A DNA stretch of 64,000 bases from Verrucomicrobiota bacterium (GCA_018240025.1 JAFEGM010000092.1:1-64000), one strand, 5' to 3'; counted from the stretch's first letter, positions 1 through 8,970 are shown. Notes: a model not told the origin generated them from the letters alone. Made by a program: numbers and translations.

Positions 1-276
<276 letters not shown>

Positions 277-307
277 CGGCTCCGATCCCACCCGCACCGT
301 CGCCCCC

Positions 308-1090
308 ATGCTGCCGAGTCCGGCCCGCGCCATCCTCATCCAGGTGGGTGGGCTGACCGTGGCGGCCGTGTTGGCGGCGGTGCTCGGGCAATTCATTCCG
401 CTCGACCGCGGCATTCTGGCGGTCGGCGAGGCCATCTCGAAGCACCAGCCGTGGAGCGCGGTGCTGTATCCGCTCGCGCTGGCCTTCTGCAATCTGCTCC
501 TGCTGCCCGGCGGCCTGCTGGTCGTCGGCGGGGGGTTTTACTTCGGCATTTGGAAGGGCGTGGCGCTCGTCCTGGCCGGGCATTTGCTCGGCGCGGCCGC
601 GGCCTTCGGGATCACGCGCTATTTCGCCCGCGGCTGGATCGAGCAGCGCTTTCTGAAAGACCCGAAATGGCGGGCGCTCGATCTCGCGCTGGAGCGGGAG
701 GGCTGGAAGATCGTTTTCCTGACCCAGCTCAATCCGCTCGCTCCGACGAGCCTGATCAACTATTTCTTCGGTGCCACCCGCATGCGCCTCTGGCCGTGCC
801 TCGGCTGGATCGCCCTGGGCCAGCTGCCGGGCATGTTTCTGTACGCCTACCTCGGCCGCCTCGGCCGCTTCAGCTGGCGCCTTTGGCGCGAAGGCACCGG
901 CGGGACCGACCACAACGGCGCCCTCCTTCTTTGGTTCGGCGGCCTCGTCCTGACCGTCCTGCTGACCGTCCTCCTGGCCAAGATCGCCCTCCGCCTGCTT
1001 CACGAAGCCCAGCAGCGCGCCCTCGACGCCGAGGTCGAGGAAGCCCGCCGCCGCGAGCTGGCCGCCGTGACGGTGGGCGAGGCTGCGTAG
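308..1090 (+). CDS. VTT/DedA-type (TVP38/TMEM64 family) inner-membrane protein
   Basis: This is a 260-residue polytopic membrane protein of the VTT (SNARE-associated, DedA-like) superfamily. Members act in lipid scrambling or membrane homeostasis; the substrate here is unknown. Visible hallmarks are an N-terminal hydrophobic helix (about 8-30), a second helix around 55-75, the glycine-rich re-entrant stretch GGGFYFGIWKG (about 75-85), a conserved Arg after LGAAAAFGITR, and the second re-entrant loop QLNPLAPTSLINYFFG (about 145-160). A further helix follows, and a charged C-terminal tail (EVEEARRREL) is probably cytoplasmic. Length is normal for TVP38-like proteins. It lies just downstream of icd. 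Family assignment is good; physiological role is not inferred. Confidence 0.85.
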   Translation: MLPSPARAILIQVGGLTVAAVLAAVLGQFIPLDRGILAVGEAISKHQPWSAVLYPLALAFCNLLLLPGGLLVVGGGFYFGIWKGVALVLAGHLLGAAAAFGITRYFARGWIEQRFLKDPKWRALDLALEREGWKIVFLTQLNPLAPTSLINYFFGATRMRLWPCLGWIALGQLPGMFLYAYLGRLGRFSWRLWREGTGGTDHNGALLLWFGGLVLTVLLTVLLAKIALRLLHEAQQRALDAEVEEARRRELAAVTVGEAA

Positions 1091-1240
1091 CGCAGGGCGG
1101 GAGCCTGGAGACTGGAGATTCGAAATTGGAGCGTGGGATGCGCTCCGGAGTGTCCGCGAGTTGCCCCAGACGTGACGCCGGAGCGCCTTTTGTGCTCTTC
1201 GCGTGTTTTGCGATCGGCGCGCAATGCAACCGACCACCGA
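1091..1240. other. Convergent intergenic region with degenerate repeat fragments
   Basis: This 150-bp gap separates the VTT gene from the converging argH. It holds one unpaired arm-like fragment (GGAGACTGGAGATTCGAAA near 1106-1124) that resembles the outer arms of the palindromes at 5.4 and 10.2 kb. It also has a short hairpin (GGAGC...GCTCC near 1123-1145) and the iterated phrase CCACCGATCACCGATCA near 1231-1247. I see no gene and no clear T-run terminator. Confidence 0.4.
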
Positions 1241-2611
1241 TCACCGATCAGCCAGCGCGCCGCGCCAGTGCTCGATCCGTGCGGCCACATTCTCGGGCGA
1301 AGGGGCGCCGATCCCGCGGCGTGCGGCCAGTGAGCGGGTGAGGTCGAAGAGGCTGTGCACCTCCTCGCCCAGCACGGGGCTGGCGGCCTGAAAATCGGCC
1401 AGCGGCAGTTCATTCAGCGGCACGCTCTTGCGCGCGGCGAGGCCCACGAGCTTGCCCACGATTTCGTGCGCCTGGCGGAAGGGCACGCCGCGCAGGACGA
1501 GGTCGTCGGCCAGGTCGGTGGCGAGCAGGAGTGGATCGCTCGCCGCGGCGCGCATCGAGGCCTCGTCGGCGCTGGCTTCGTCGAGCATGGCCGCGAACAC
1601 GGCCAGCGCGGCCTTCAGCGTATCGACGCTGTCGAAGATGGCCTCCTTGTCCTCCTGCAGGTCGCGATTGTAGGTCATCGGCAGGCCCTTGAGCGTGGTC
1701 AGCAGCGTCGTGAGATTGCCGATCAGCCGCCCCGATTTACCCCGTGTCAGCTCGGCCACATCGGGATTCTTTTTCTGCGGCATCAGGCTCGAGCCGGTCG
1801 TGAAGGCATCGCTCAGGCGCAGGAAGCGGAACTCGCTCGAGGCCCAGAGAATGACGTCCTCGCTCAGGCGCGAGAGATGCACGCCGCAGAGCGCGGCCGC
1901 GCCGAGGAACTCGACCGCGAAGTCGCGATCGCAGACCGCATCCATGCTGTTCTGACTGACTGCGGAGAAGCCCAGCGCCCGCGCGACCGAGGCGCGATCG
2001 AGCACGATGGTGGAGCCCGCGATTGCGCCCGAACCGAGCGGCAGGACGTCGAGTCGGCGCAGCGTGTCGGTCAGCCGGCCGTGATCGCGCTCGAGCATCT
2101 CGACGTAGGCCAACAGATGATGCGCAAACAACACCGGCTGGGCCCGCTGCAGATGGGTGTAGCCCGGCATCGGCGCCTGCGGATGCCGCGCGCCCAGCTC
2201 GACCAGCGCGCGCTGCAGTCGGCGGACCAGTTCCTGAATGGCAGCGATTTCGTCGCGCAAATAGAGCCGCAGATCGAGCGCCACCTGATCGTTGCGCGAA
2301 CGCGCCGTGTGCAGCTTCGCCCCGGGCGCGCCGATGCGCCTGGTCAGCTCCGCCTCGATGTTCATGTGCAGGTCCTCCAGCTCCTGCTTCCACTCGAACC
2401 GGCCGGCCTCGATGTCGGCCTCGATCCCGCGCAAGCCGTCCGCGATCGCCTGCAGCTCCTCCGGCGTGATCAGCCCCGCCGCCCGCAGCGCGCCCGCGTG
2501 GGCGATGGAGCCGGCGATGTCCTGCCGATACATGCGCCAGTCGAAGCTGACGGATTCCGAATACGTCCGCAGCAGCGCCGCGGTGGGTTGTTCAAAGCGT
2601 CCGGTCCACAC
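1241..2611 (-). CDS. argH: Argininosuccinate lyase
   Basis: ArgH cleaves argininosuccinate to arginine and fumarate, the last step of arginine synthesis. Using the GTG at 2609-2611 as start gives 456 residues, the usual length, beginning VWTGRFEQPT like the canonical M-WGGRF start. The ATG at 2716 would add 35 residues encoded by a TCGAA repeat and is unlikely. Motifs: HTARSRNDQ (101-109), GYTHLQRAQPV (150-160) with the general acid/base region, and the superfamily signature GSSLMPQKKNPD (273-284) on the catalytic loop. There is no neighbouring arg gene, which is common for this enzyme. A divergent nucleotidyltransferase gene starts 116 bp away, and the shared gap contains a solo TCGAA repeat. 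Confidence 0.95.
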   Translation of the reverse strand: MWTGRFEQPTAALLRTYSESVSFDWRMYRQDIAGSIAHAGALRAAGLITPEELQAIADGLRGIEADIEAGRFEWKQELEDLHMNIEAELTRRIGAPGAKLHTARSRNDQVALDLRLYLRDEIAAIQELVRRLQRALVELGARHPQAPMPGYTHLQRAQPVLFAHHLLAYVEMLERDHGRLTDTLRRLDVLPLGSGAIAGSTIVLDRASVARALGFSAVSQNSMDAVCDRDFAVEFLGAAALCGVHLSRLSEDVILWASSEFRFLRLSDAFTTGSSLMPQKKNPDVAELTRGKSGRLIGNLTTLLTTLKGLPMTYNRDLQEDKEAIFDSVDTLKAALAVFAAMLDEASADEASMRAAASDPLLLATDLADDLVLRGVPFRQAHEIVGKLVGLAARKSVPLNELPLADFQAASPVLGEEVHSLFDLTRSLAARRGIGAPSPENVAARIEHWRGALADR

Positions 2612-2629
2612 GGCGCGGAATGTGCCCGG

Positions 2630-2656
2630 GAACTCGAAATTCGAAACTCGAATCCA
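2630..2656. repeat. Solo TCGAA half-repeat upstream of argH
   Basis: The stretch GGAACTCGAAATTCGAAACT continues into CTCGAATCC. It is the same motif that builds the outer arms of palindromes B, C and G, but here no complementary second arm is visible nearby. It occupies the argH leader, between the GTG start and the divergent gene. Confidence 0.7.
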
Positions 2657-2727
2657 GCGGACCAGCAGGCAGTCAGGCATCGAGCGACGGCTTGCCGAAG
2701 ATCGAACCCGACGCACGCTGAGTCGAC

Positions 2728-3258
2728 ATGGAATCGGTCTTGCAGCATCTCGCCCAGGCTCAGCGGCGGGGAGAACTGCGGTTTCTGGTCATCGGGGGCC
2801 GCGGGCTCGTGGCGCACGGAATCCAGCGCTTCACGAAAGACCTCGATCTCGCCATTGCGACCTCGGACCTGCCAGCCTTGGAGTCGATTCTGCAAGGACT
2901 CGGCTTCGCCACAGACGCGGTCATGTCCCAGTTCGTGCGCTTCCGGCACCGTGATCTCGCGGTCCCCCCGATCGATGTAATGCGCATGAGCCCAGCGACT
3001 TTCGAGCGCGCGTGGCAAAGTTCCCGCAGCTTTTCGGGAACGGAGGACGGCCCCCGCGCACCGGGACTCGAGGTCTTCGTGGCCATGAAGCTGCTGGCCA
3101 TGCGGAATCAGCCGGATCGACGCAGTAAGGACTTGCTGGATTTGGAAGAACTCCTGCGTTCGGGGACCGAGCCGCTGACCCGCGCCAGCCTCCAGGCCCT
3201 CTGCGAGCGGTTTGGCGTCCCCGGGGACTTCGAGCTACTCTCCCGTCATCTCCCATGA
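2728..3258 (+). CDS. Nucleotidyltransferase-fold protein (AbiEii-like / DUF6036-like)
   Basis: This 176-residue protein has the pol-beta nucleotidyltransferase pattern. The sequence VIGGRGLVAHG (21-31) is followed by TKDLDLAI (36-43), giving the GG...DxD signature, and PPIDVM near residue 80 supplies a plausible third acidic ligand. The C-terminal helix KLLAMRNQPDRRSKDLLDL is typical of this family (K-x-x-A-x-R...KD-x-x-DL). Such proteins include the toxin parts of AbiE-type systems, and also many uncharacterised stand-alone enzymes. It overlaps by ATGA with a 74-codon gene, so the two are translationally coupled. Toxin function is only an inference. The gene is divergent from argH. Confidence 0.75.
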   Translation: MESVLQHLAQAQRRGELRFLVIGGRGLVAHGIQRFTKDLDLAIATSDLPALESILQGLGFATDAVMSQFVRFRHRDLAVPPIDVMRMSPATFERAWQSSRSFSGTEDGPRAPGLEVFVAMKLLAMRNQPDRRSKDLLDLEELLRSGTEPLTRASLQALCERFGVPGDFELLSRHLP

Positions 3259-3479
3259 GCGCTGACTGGAACGATTTCGATCTGCCCTTCGGCCTGATCG
3301 TGCCACCGTCTCCCCAGGTCCTTTGGCCGCACGAGGTCTGGGATCGCTGGGTGCTGGACCGTCATGCTGAGTTGGTCATGGCGGGGCTGCTGAGACCCGA
3401 GCACAATCCGCTGCCGCGCAATTTCGAGGCGCTTGACCTGACCGGCTTCGAACTGCCTTCAGCCCGGAGCACCCCCTAG
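3255..3479 (+). CDS. Small hypothetical protein coupled to the nucleotidyltransferase
   Basis: This 74-residue acidic/aromatic protein (MSADWNDFDLPFGLIVPP...) starts with an ATG whose last bases form the TGA stop of the upstream nucleotidyltransferase. That arrangement indicates translational coupling. It has no signal peptide and no membrane segment, and I do not recognise a domain. The phrase WPHEVWDRWVLDRHAELV is likely helical. Its size and position would suit an antitoxin or accessory subunit, but the sequence alone does not show this; classical AbiEi/MNT partners look different. A wrongly called reading frame is possible, but the precise overlap and normal composition argue for a real gene. 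Confidence 0.6.
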   Translation: MSADWNDFDLPFGLIVPPSPQVLWPHEVWDRWVLDRHAELVMAGLLRPEHNPLPRNFEALDLTGFELPSARSTP

Positions 3480-3521
3480 CGGACGCACTCAAGGGGTCCA
3501 AAGATCACGAGAGCAACTGCT

Positions 3522-3550
3522 CCTTTGTGTTCTCTAAGTTTTTTGAGGCC
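3522..3550. repeat. CTTTGAG-type short repeat (copy 1, diverged)
   Basis: CCTTTGTGTTCTCTAAG followed by TTTTTTGAGGCC resembles the better copies at 18909-18942 and 40634-40656 (CTCTTTGAGTTCTTTGAGGCC). It lies between the 74-aa gene and the convergent PHA depolymerase gene. Confidence 0.45.
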
Positions 3551-3587
3551 GGCCTTATCCTCAGCCTTCCAGCTTGCTCGTCACCCC

Positions 3588-4442
3588 TTAAAACGGCTTG
3601 GCGCCCAGCAGGAAGCCCTCCATTTCGCGCGCCGCTTTTTCCATCCGCGTGAAGAGGAAGAGATGACCGCAGTCGTAGGTCACCAGCTTCGACTTGGGGA
3701 TCAGCTTGGCCATGATCTTGGCGTTCAGCAGCGGGATGATGGGATCGTCCGTGCCGGCCATGATCAGGACGGGCTGTTTGAGGAAGGGGAGCCAGTGAAT
3801 GCTCGTCCAGCCGAGGCCGGCGAACATCTGCTGGAAGTAGCCCACCGGGCCGGCCGCGCGCATCAGGCGGGTGAATTCGGTCGCCAGCTCGGGGTTGTTC
3901 CGGAAGTCGCCGCCGTAGATGATCGGAGAAATCTTCTCCATGTAGGACGGCTTGATGTAACGCAGTGGGCTGGCCATCCGGATGAGAACGCGCGGATGGG
4001 CCGGGATCATGAATGCGCCGGCGGAAGTGGCGGCAAGGATGAGGCGGCGACAGCGGTGGCGGCTGCGGCGGACGAACTCCTGCGCCATGGCTCCGCCCCA
4101 GGAAATGCCGAAGACATCGACCTCCTTGTAGCCGAGCTGGTCGCAGAGTTTGTCGACCGTGCGGGCGAGCCCGGCGAAGCGGTAGGGGAAATAGCGCGTG
4201 GGCGAGCCGCCGATGCCCGGGGCGTCGAAGCGCAGCGTGGGAATGCGGGGATCGAGCTCGTCGACGAAAGGCTCGAGCAACTCGAGGTTGGCGCCGATCC
4301 CGTTGAACATGACCAGCGGGACCTGCCCCGATTCGCCCTCGGTCGTGGCGATGCGCAACTTGATGCCATCGACCTCGACCGAGCGCATGAGGCTGCGGGT
4401 GTGCAGCATCTCGGGGCTCAGTGGTACTTCGTCCAGGTGCAT
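3588..4442 (-). CDS. phaZ: Intracellular poly(3-hydroxyalkanoate) depolymerase-like alpha/beta hydrolase
   Basis: This 284-residue hydrolase closely resembles the medium-chain-length PHA depolymerase PhaZ of pseudomonads, which releases hydroxyacids from intracellular storage granules. Diagnostic stretches are FNGIGANLELLEPF (46-59), DAPGIGGS (73-80), the nucleophile elbow GISWGG with Ser114, the phrase FAGLGWTSIHWL (207-218), Asp232 or Asp233 in AGTDDPIIP, and His260 in DCGHLFLF. I chose the ATG at 4440-4442; an upstream ATG at 4490 would add 16 residues (MEPAGVRLRSPL...) not typical of the family. No PHA synthase lies in the window. A general lipase/esterase remains possible, but the match spans the whole protein. 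Confidence 0.8.
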   Translation of the reverse strand: MHLDEVPLSPEMLHTRSLMRSVEVDGIKLRIATTEGESGQVPLVMFNGIGANLELLEPFVDELDPRIPTLRFDAPGIGGSPTRYFPYRFAGLARTVDKLCDQLGYKEVDVFGISWGGAMAQEFVRRSRHRCRRLILAATSAGAFMIPAHPRVLIRMASPLRYIKPSYMEKISPIIYGGDFRNNPELATEFTRLMRAAGPVGYFQQMFAGLGWTSIHWLPFLKQPVLIMAGTDDPIIPLLNAKIMAKLIPKSKLVTYDCGHLFLFTRMEKAAREMEGFLLGAKPF

Positions 4443-4729
4443 GAGCGGGGAAGGCAGGGGGGAGCGGAGCCGCACGCCGGCCGGCTCCAATGAGGGGATC
4501 GCGCGAGCTAAGCCACGACGGGGCTTTTTGACACGAAAAATTTTCAGACTGGCTGCAATCTCTGGGCCCCGTGCGCACGCCTGCCGGTAGGGTTCTCGCG
4601 AAGGGGCGAAGGGGGGCGAAGGCGCGAGGCGGAAGGGGTGTAAGGGTTTCTAGTGAGAGGCGGCGCGGAGCGGATGATTCCGAACGGCGCGTTGAAATCC
4701 CCGCGCTCCTGTCCCATGTCTGCCGTCGC

Positions 4730-5341
4730 ATGTCTTCCGTCCGCGCCTGGCTCGTTCTTCTCTTCGCCCTGGCCTTGGGCCTGCCCGCGCAGCCGCTGCG
4801 TCCGCCCAGGGGACCGCAGGACCCGATGTTCTCGCCGGAGGACGAGAAGACGCTCGCCGGCTATCTCCTCGATCTCGGCAAGCTCAACCGATTCGAGAAG
4901 GCGACCAAGGCTTTGTCGGCCAAGGTCAAGACGGATCAGGCACTGCGCAAGGAGATGGAGGAGGACGAGGCGAAGGAGGACGGCATCGCGCGCTGGATCG
5001 AGGTCGTCGCGACGACCAAGCCGGTCATGGTGAGTGTCCTTAAGGAGGCGGGGCTCGAGCCGCGGGAGTTCGTCCTCAGCAGCTACGCGCTGACGCTCTC
5101 CATGGTGCATGCCGACCTGCTGAAGGCGAATCCGCTCAATCCCCTCCCCACCTACGTGCCGCGCGCCAATCTGGGCTTCGTGCGGGCGCAGGAGGATCGC
5201 CTCGCGGCGTTGTTCAAGGCGCTGGCGGAGGACGATGACGACGCCTCCCCGGAGGCCAGCATTCCGAATCTCGTGCCGGGCAGCCCGGCGACTCCGCCGA
5301 CCACCCCGGCACCGACGCCGACGCCGACGGAAGCGAAGTAG
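4730..5341 (+). CDS. Secreted protein of unknown function with Pro/Thr-rich tail
   Basis: I start at the ATG 4730 because it places the signal peptide MSSVRAWLVLLFALALGLPA at the N-terminus; upstream in-frame ATGs would bury it. The mature protein (about 180 residues) is helical and highly charged (KATKALSAKVKTDQALRKEM), carries an acidic cluster EDDDD, and ends in a low-complexity tail of Pro, Thr and Ala (PATPPTTPAPTPTPTEAK). I do not recognise a domain. It has no lipobox, so a periplasmic location is likely. It stands alone between phaZ (divergent) and palindrome A. Confidence 0.65.
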   Translation: MSSVRAWLVLLFALALGLPAQPLRPPRGPQDPMFSPEDEKTLAGYLLDLGKLNRFEKATKALSAKVKTDQALRKEMEEDEAKEDGIARWIEVVATTKPVMVSVLKEAGLEPREFVLSSYALTLSMVHADLLKANPLNPLPTYVPRANLGFVRAQEDRLAALFKALAEDDDDASPEASIPNLVPGSPATPPTTPAPTPTPTEAK

Positions 5342-5412
5342 GCGCTGCTGGCCGATCCGGCCTGGCTCGAGCGCTGAACCCGGCACTCCAGAGAGAGGCT
5401 CCGGGCTCCAGC

Positions 5413-5437
5413 GTAGTCCGCACTCCCCGAGTGCGGC
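5413..5437. repeat. GTAG hairpin repeat, copy 1
   Basis: The 25-mer runs GTAGTCCGCACTCCCCGAG then TGCGGC. CCGCACTC pairs with GAGTGCGG across a 2-nt loop. The same 25-mer, with one mismatch, lies in opposite orientation at 27558-27582, so it is a dispersed repeat and not merely a terminator. Confidence 0.8.
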
Positions 5438-5446
5438 CGTGTCGCG

Positions 5447-5855
<409 letters not shown>

Positions 5856-5891
5856 TCTTCTTGGAACTATTCCGGGACGTGGCGACCGGGG

Positions 5892-6428
5892 TTATGGCGG
5901 ACGCACCGCGTGGGCCCGGGCGACGTGGATGTATTTCTCCGCCCACGCCCGCAGGCTGCCCTGCTCTTCGGCGGTGAGCGGGCGTACCACTTTCGCCGGC
6001 GCGCCCAGGATCATGGAGCCGGGAGGCGCCTCGAAGCGTTTGGTCACGAGCGCGCCCGCGCCGACGATGCAGCGGTCGCCGATGACCGCGCCATCGAGGA
6101 CGGTTGCGCCCATGCCCACGAGGCATTCGTGGCCGATGCGGCAGGCGTGGACGATGGCCCGATGCCCGATGGTGCAGTAGTCGCCGATGAAGGCGCCGTA
6201 GTCGTTCGCCAGGTGCACCATGGTCAGGTCCTGGATGTTGGTGCCCACGCCGATCTCGATCGTGTTGATGTCGCCGCGCAGCACGCAGCCGTACCAAATG
6301 CTGGCGTCGGCCCCGAGCGTGACATCGCCGAGCACGGTCGCATTGGCCGCGACGAAGGCCGCCCGCGCCACGTCCGGCGTGCGGCCGAGGTGGCGGGCGA
6401 GACGTTGCGCGAGTTCCGGATTGCTCAT
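5892..6428 (-). CDS. Gamma-class carbonic anhydrase-like hexapeptide protein
   Basis: This 178-residue left-handed beta-helix protein belongs to the gamma-carbonic anhydrase/PaaY/YrdA group. Hexapeptide repeats run from about residue 26 (NATVLGDVTLG) to about 140 (ILGAPAKVVR). The three zinc-ligand histidines expected of the group are present: His72 (TMVHLA), His89 and His94 (GHRAIVH). It may hydrate CO2 or serve as an acyltransferase-fold protein; activity in this subgroup is variable, and I do not see the extra acidic loop of archaeal Cam. The next upstream gene on the same strand, corA, ends 12 bp before its start, so the two are probably one operon with corA first. The 3' end faces palindrome A. 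Confidence 0.88.
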   Translation of the reverse strand: MSNPELAQRLARHLGRTPDVARAAFVAANATVLGDVTLGADASIWYGCVLRGDINTIEIGVGTNIQDLTMVHLANDYGAFIGDYCTIGHRAIVHACRIGHECLVGMGATVLDGAVIGDRCIVGAGALVTKRFEAPPGSMILGAPAKVVRPLTAEEQGSLRAWAEKYIHVARAHAVRPP

Positions 6429-6440
6429 GGCGGCAGGGGC

Positions 6441-7529
6441 TCAGCCGTCTTTGCTCAGCCAGCCTTTGCGCCAGAAAAAGATGAGCTGACCGATGGCGAC
6501 GAGTCCCATGATCGTCATGCAGATGACGTAGCCATAGGGGTGCTTCAGTTCCGGCATGGAGAGCGGACCGGCGTCCTTGTCGAAGTTCATGCCATAGACG
6601 CCGGCCACGAAGGTCAGCGGGATGAAGATCGACGAGATGACCGTCAGCACGCGCATGATGTCGTTGGTGCGGATGCTGATGGCCGAGAGGTAGATGTCCA
6701 TCAGCGAGGCCGACATTTCCCGGTAGTTCTCGATGATGTCCATGATCTGCACGAGGTGATCGTAGCAATCGCGCAAATATGGCTTCGTCGTGTCCTTGAT
6801 CAGCCCGGTTTGGTCGCGCATGAGCGCGCTGACCATCTCGCGCTGCGGCCAGACGGCGCGGCGCAGCAGGATGAGCGTGCGCTTGATGACGTGCAGGCGC
6901 TGCAGGCTCTCCTTGCCCGGACGCGTGAGCAGTTCGTCCTCGAGTTCCTCCAGGTCCTCGCCGATGTCCTCCAGCAGCGGGAAGAAGTGGTCGACCACCG
7001 CATCGATGAGCGCGTAGGCGAGGTAGTCCGGTCCCTGCGCGCGCAGGTTCGGATTGCCGGCCAGAATGCGCTGCCGCACGGGCTCGAAGACGTCCTGCGT
7101 GGCCTCTTCCTGGATGGAAATGACATTCTCCTTCGAGAGGAAGAGACTCACCTGCTCGCTGCAGATCTCGTGCGTCTTCTCGTCCGCATAGACCATCTGC
7201 AGCACGATGAAGAGATTGCCCTGGTAGTCCTCGACCTTGGGTCGCTGGCTGGTGTTGAAGACGTCCTCCAGCGCCAGCGGATGGAGTTTGAAATGCTCGC
7301 CCAGCTTCCGGAACAGGCCCACGTCGCCGAGGCCCTCGATGTTGATCCACGAGACCATCTGGTTCTCGCGGCAATGGAAGACATCCTCGATCTGCTTCAC
7401 CCGGCGGGCCCGCTCGGTGTCCTTGTCGTACTCGATGTACTCGATGACCGTCGACTTCGGGTCCGACGACTCCGGCGCGGTCAGCGTGGCGGGGGCGGTG
7501 CCCGGGGGGTGGTAGTGCGTCTTGAACAT
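6441..7529 (-). CDS. corA: CorA-type magnesium/cobalt transport protein
   Basis: This 362-residue protein has the CorA layout: a large cytoplasmic alpha/beta and helical domain, then two C-terminal membrane helices. The selectivity motif YGMNF is present (GMN at 313-315), preceded by IFIPLTFVAGV as helix 1; helix 2 is YVICMTIMGLVAIGQLIFFW. The N-terminal half holds DVGLFRKLGEHFKLHPLALE, typical of CorA. It ends with positively charged residues (RKGWLSKDG), as is usual. It mediates Mg2+ (or Co2+/Ni2+) flux across the inner membrane as a pentamer. It is followed 12 bp later by the carbonic anhydrase gene. Members related to Zn2+ exporters exist, so the ion is not certain. Confidence 0.93.
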   Translation of the reverse strand: MFKTHYHPPGTAPATLTAPESSDPKSTVIEYIEYDKDTERARRVKQIEDVFHCRENQMVSWINIEGLGDVGLFRKLGEHFKLHPLALEDVFNTSQRPKVEDYQGNLFIVLQMVYADEKTHEICSEQVSLFLSKENVISIQEEATQDVFEPVRQRILAGNPNLRAQGPDYLAYALIDAVVDHFFPLLEDIGEDLEELEDELLTRPGKESLQRLHVIKRTLILLRRAVWPQREMVSALMRDQTGLIKDTTKPYLRDCYDHLVQIMDIIENYREMSASLMDIYLSAISIRTNDIMRVLTVISSIFIPLTFVAGVYGMNFDKDAGPLSMPELKHPYGYVICMTIMGLVAIGQLIFFWRKGWLSKDG

Positions 7530-7622
7530 GGCGGCGGGGTGAAGGAGCGCGCGCGTTGGACCGATGTCCTAGCCGGGGTCGGCCGCAAAGCGAAGCGCAG
7601 AATGGCGAAGTCGGCGGCGTGG

Positions 7623-8735
7623 TCAGTCGCGCGCCTCCGGTTGCTCGATCTCGCCCTGCTCGCCCAGTTCGCAACGTCCGACCTCGAAGGCCATGATTTT
7701 GTCGGCGCCCTCGACCAGGAATTCCTCGGAGACCGACGCATCGCGCTGGAAGAATCGGATCGCGCCCTTCTTCCCGCCCGGCGCGAGCGCCGCGGCCTGC
7801 AGACCGCGTGTCTCGCTGACCGTGCGCAGGCGCAGGCCGCTTTCGGTCACGAGATGCGAGCCGCGCTCGTCCAGCACCGGCCGCAGCGTGAGGACCGGAT
7901 TCGTTCGGCCGCGTTTGACGAACGGATTGCGCACCAGCTCGACGTCCAGCGTGGCCGCCGCCTCGGCCACCGGCCAAGCCAGCGGGACGCGGATGTTGCG
8001 TTCGAAGATGGGCTCCCAGCCGCCTTTGTCGGGGGCCGCTTTCAGCATGCGCGTGCGCTGCCAGTTCGCGGCCGGGGCGAACTGCGTGGTCGCGAGGAGG
8101 TTGGCGCCGTCGTCGTACACCGCGGTCAACGGGGGTTCGTTGGGGGCATTGGGCAACTCGCGCGGTACCTGGCCGGACGGACTCTGCCTCGCACCCGTTT
8201 CGTCGATCACCCACGGCGTCGAGGGAGCCGCGGGCGCAGTCGGCGCCTCGGCAGGGATCTGCGGTTTGCCGTCGCGCACGATCCAGGTGAGTCGCTCGCC
8301 GGTCGTGCTCTCGCCGCGGCAGAGCAGGGCACCGTCAGCCGTGAAGCCGAGCAGCTCCACCTTCGGCACGCGCAGCCGCGGATCGTCAGCCAGCCAGTCG
8401 TTGCCCTTGGTCGCGACGCCCGTGACTTTCAGCGGCGGCAGCGCGTAGCCGCGCAGCTCGTATTTGCCGTTGGGCACACGTTTGCCGCCGTCGTCCTTGG
8501 CGTCCCACTTCACCACCAGTCCGTTGAGCGCCGCGGGGAGCTTTTCCTCAGCCACGCCCTCGTGCAGCCGCCGGACGAGCACGCCCTTCGCATCGAAGAC
8601 GCCGATCGAGTAGCGGGCCTGGTCGACCGGCGGCGGGAGGAATTGAAACGTCAGCGCGCGATTCTTCGGCCCGCCCTCGTCCTCGGCCAGGAGCTTCGAC
8701 GCCAGGAGCAGGGCGAGGAGCAGCCGCGGACGCAT
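7623..8735 (-). CDS. Secreted protein with FlgD-like Ig domain
   Basis: This is a protein of about 370 residues starting at the ATG 8735 (MRPRLLLALLLASKLLAEDE), which gives a clean signal peptide; the upstream ATG at 8762 would add nine residues before it. Residues about 40-95 form a FlgD-type immunoglobulin unit: YSIGVFDAKGVLVRRLHEG, then WDAKDDGGKRVPNGKYELRG. The rest is beta-rich with repeated phrases such as LTAVYDDGANLLATTQFAP, suggesting a propeller-like or delivery-type extracellular domain, but I recognise no enzyme signature. A cell-surface or periplasmic role is inferred. It is flanked on its 5' side by palindrome D, which may contain its promoter. Confidence 0.65.
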   Translation of the reverse strand: MRPRLLLALLLASKLLAEDEGGPKNRALTFQFLPPPVDQARYSIGVFDAKGVLVRRLHEGVAEEKLPAALNGLVVKWDAKDDGGKRVPNGKYELRGYALPPLKVTGVATKGNDWLADDPRLRVPKVELLGFTADGALLCRGESTTGERLTWIVRDGKPQIPAEAPTAPAAPSTPWVIDETGARQSPSGQVPRELPNAPNEPPLTAVYDDGANLLATTQFAPAANWQRTRMLKAAPDKGGWEPIFERNIRVPLAWPVAEAAATLDVELVRNPFVKRGRTNPVLTLRPVLDERGSHLVTESGLRLRTVSETRGLQAAALAPGGKKGAIRFFQRDASVSEEFLVEGADKIMAFEVGRCELGEQGEIEQPEARD

Positions 8736-8807
8736 GCGGGAACGTGCGGTCGTCGGCCCCACGGGGCAAGGACAGTGACATTCAGTCGCGTGCCGAATCC
8801 TGACGCT

Positions 8808-8945
8808 GCCGGAGTCGTGCGCGTGGTCTCACACCAAGGCACGAAGCCACGAAAGACTGAGGAAGGCGTGAGGATCTTCAAGCCTCTGACTGGCTTCCCT
8901 TCGTGACTTCGTGCCTTGGTGTGAGACCTCCGCACGACTCCGGGC
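8808..8945. repeat. Palindrome D: 138-bp inverted repeat
   Basis: The arms are about 47 nt each (8808-8854 and 8899-8945). Left arm GCCGGAGTCGTGC...GGTCTCACACCAAGGCACGA pairs with the right arm TCGTGCCTTGGTGTGAGACC...GCACGACTCCGGGC, with few mismatches. The loop is about 44 nt. It sits between the FlgD-Ig gene start and the stop of the AhbA/B-like gene (both leftward). Its arm sequence differs from palindromes A-C. Confidence 0.9.
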
Positions 8946-8970
8946 GAGCAAGGCACGGGGCGAGGGTGCC

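Noticed and set aside
2612-2716. N-terminal extension of ArgH to ATG 2716
   Set aside because: The extra residues come from a TCGAA repeat. The GTG start gives the canonical length and N-terminus.
4511-4533. Hairpin AAGCC...GGCTTTTT as a terminator
   Set aside because: The stem is only 5 bp, and on the plus strand no gene precedes it, so termination there would make little sense.
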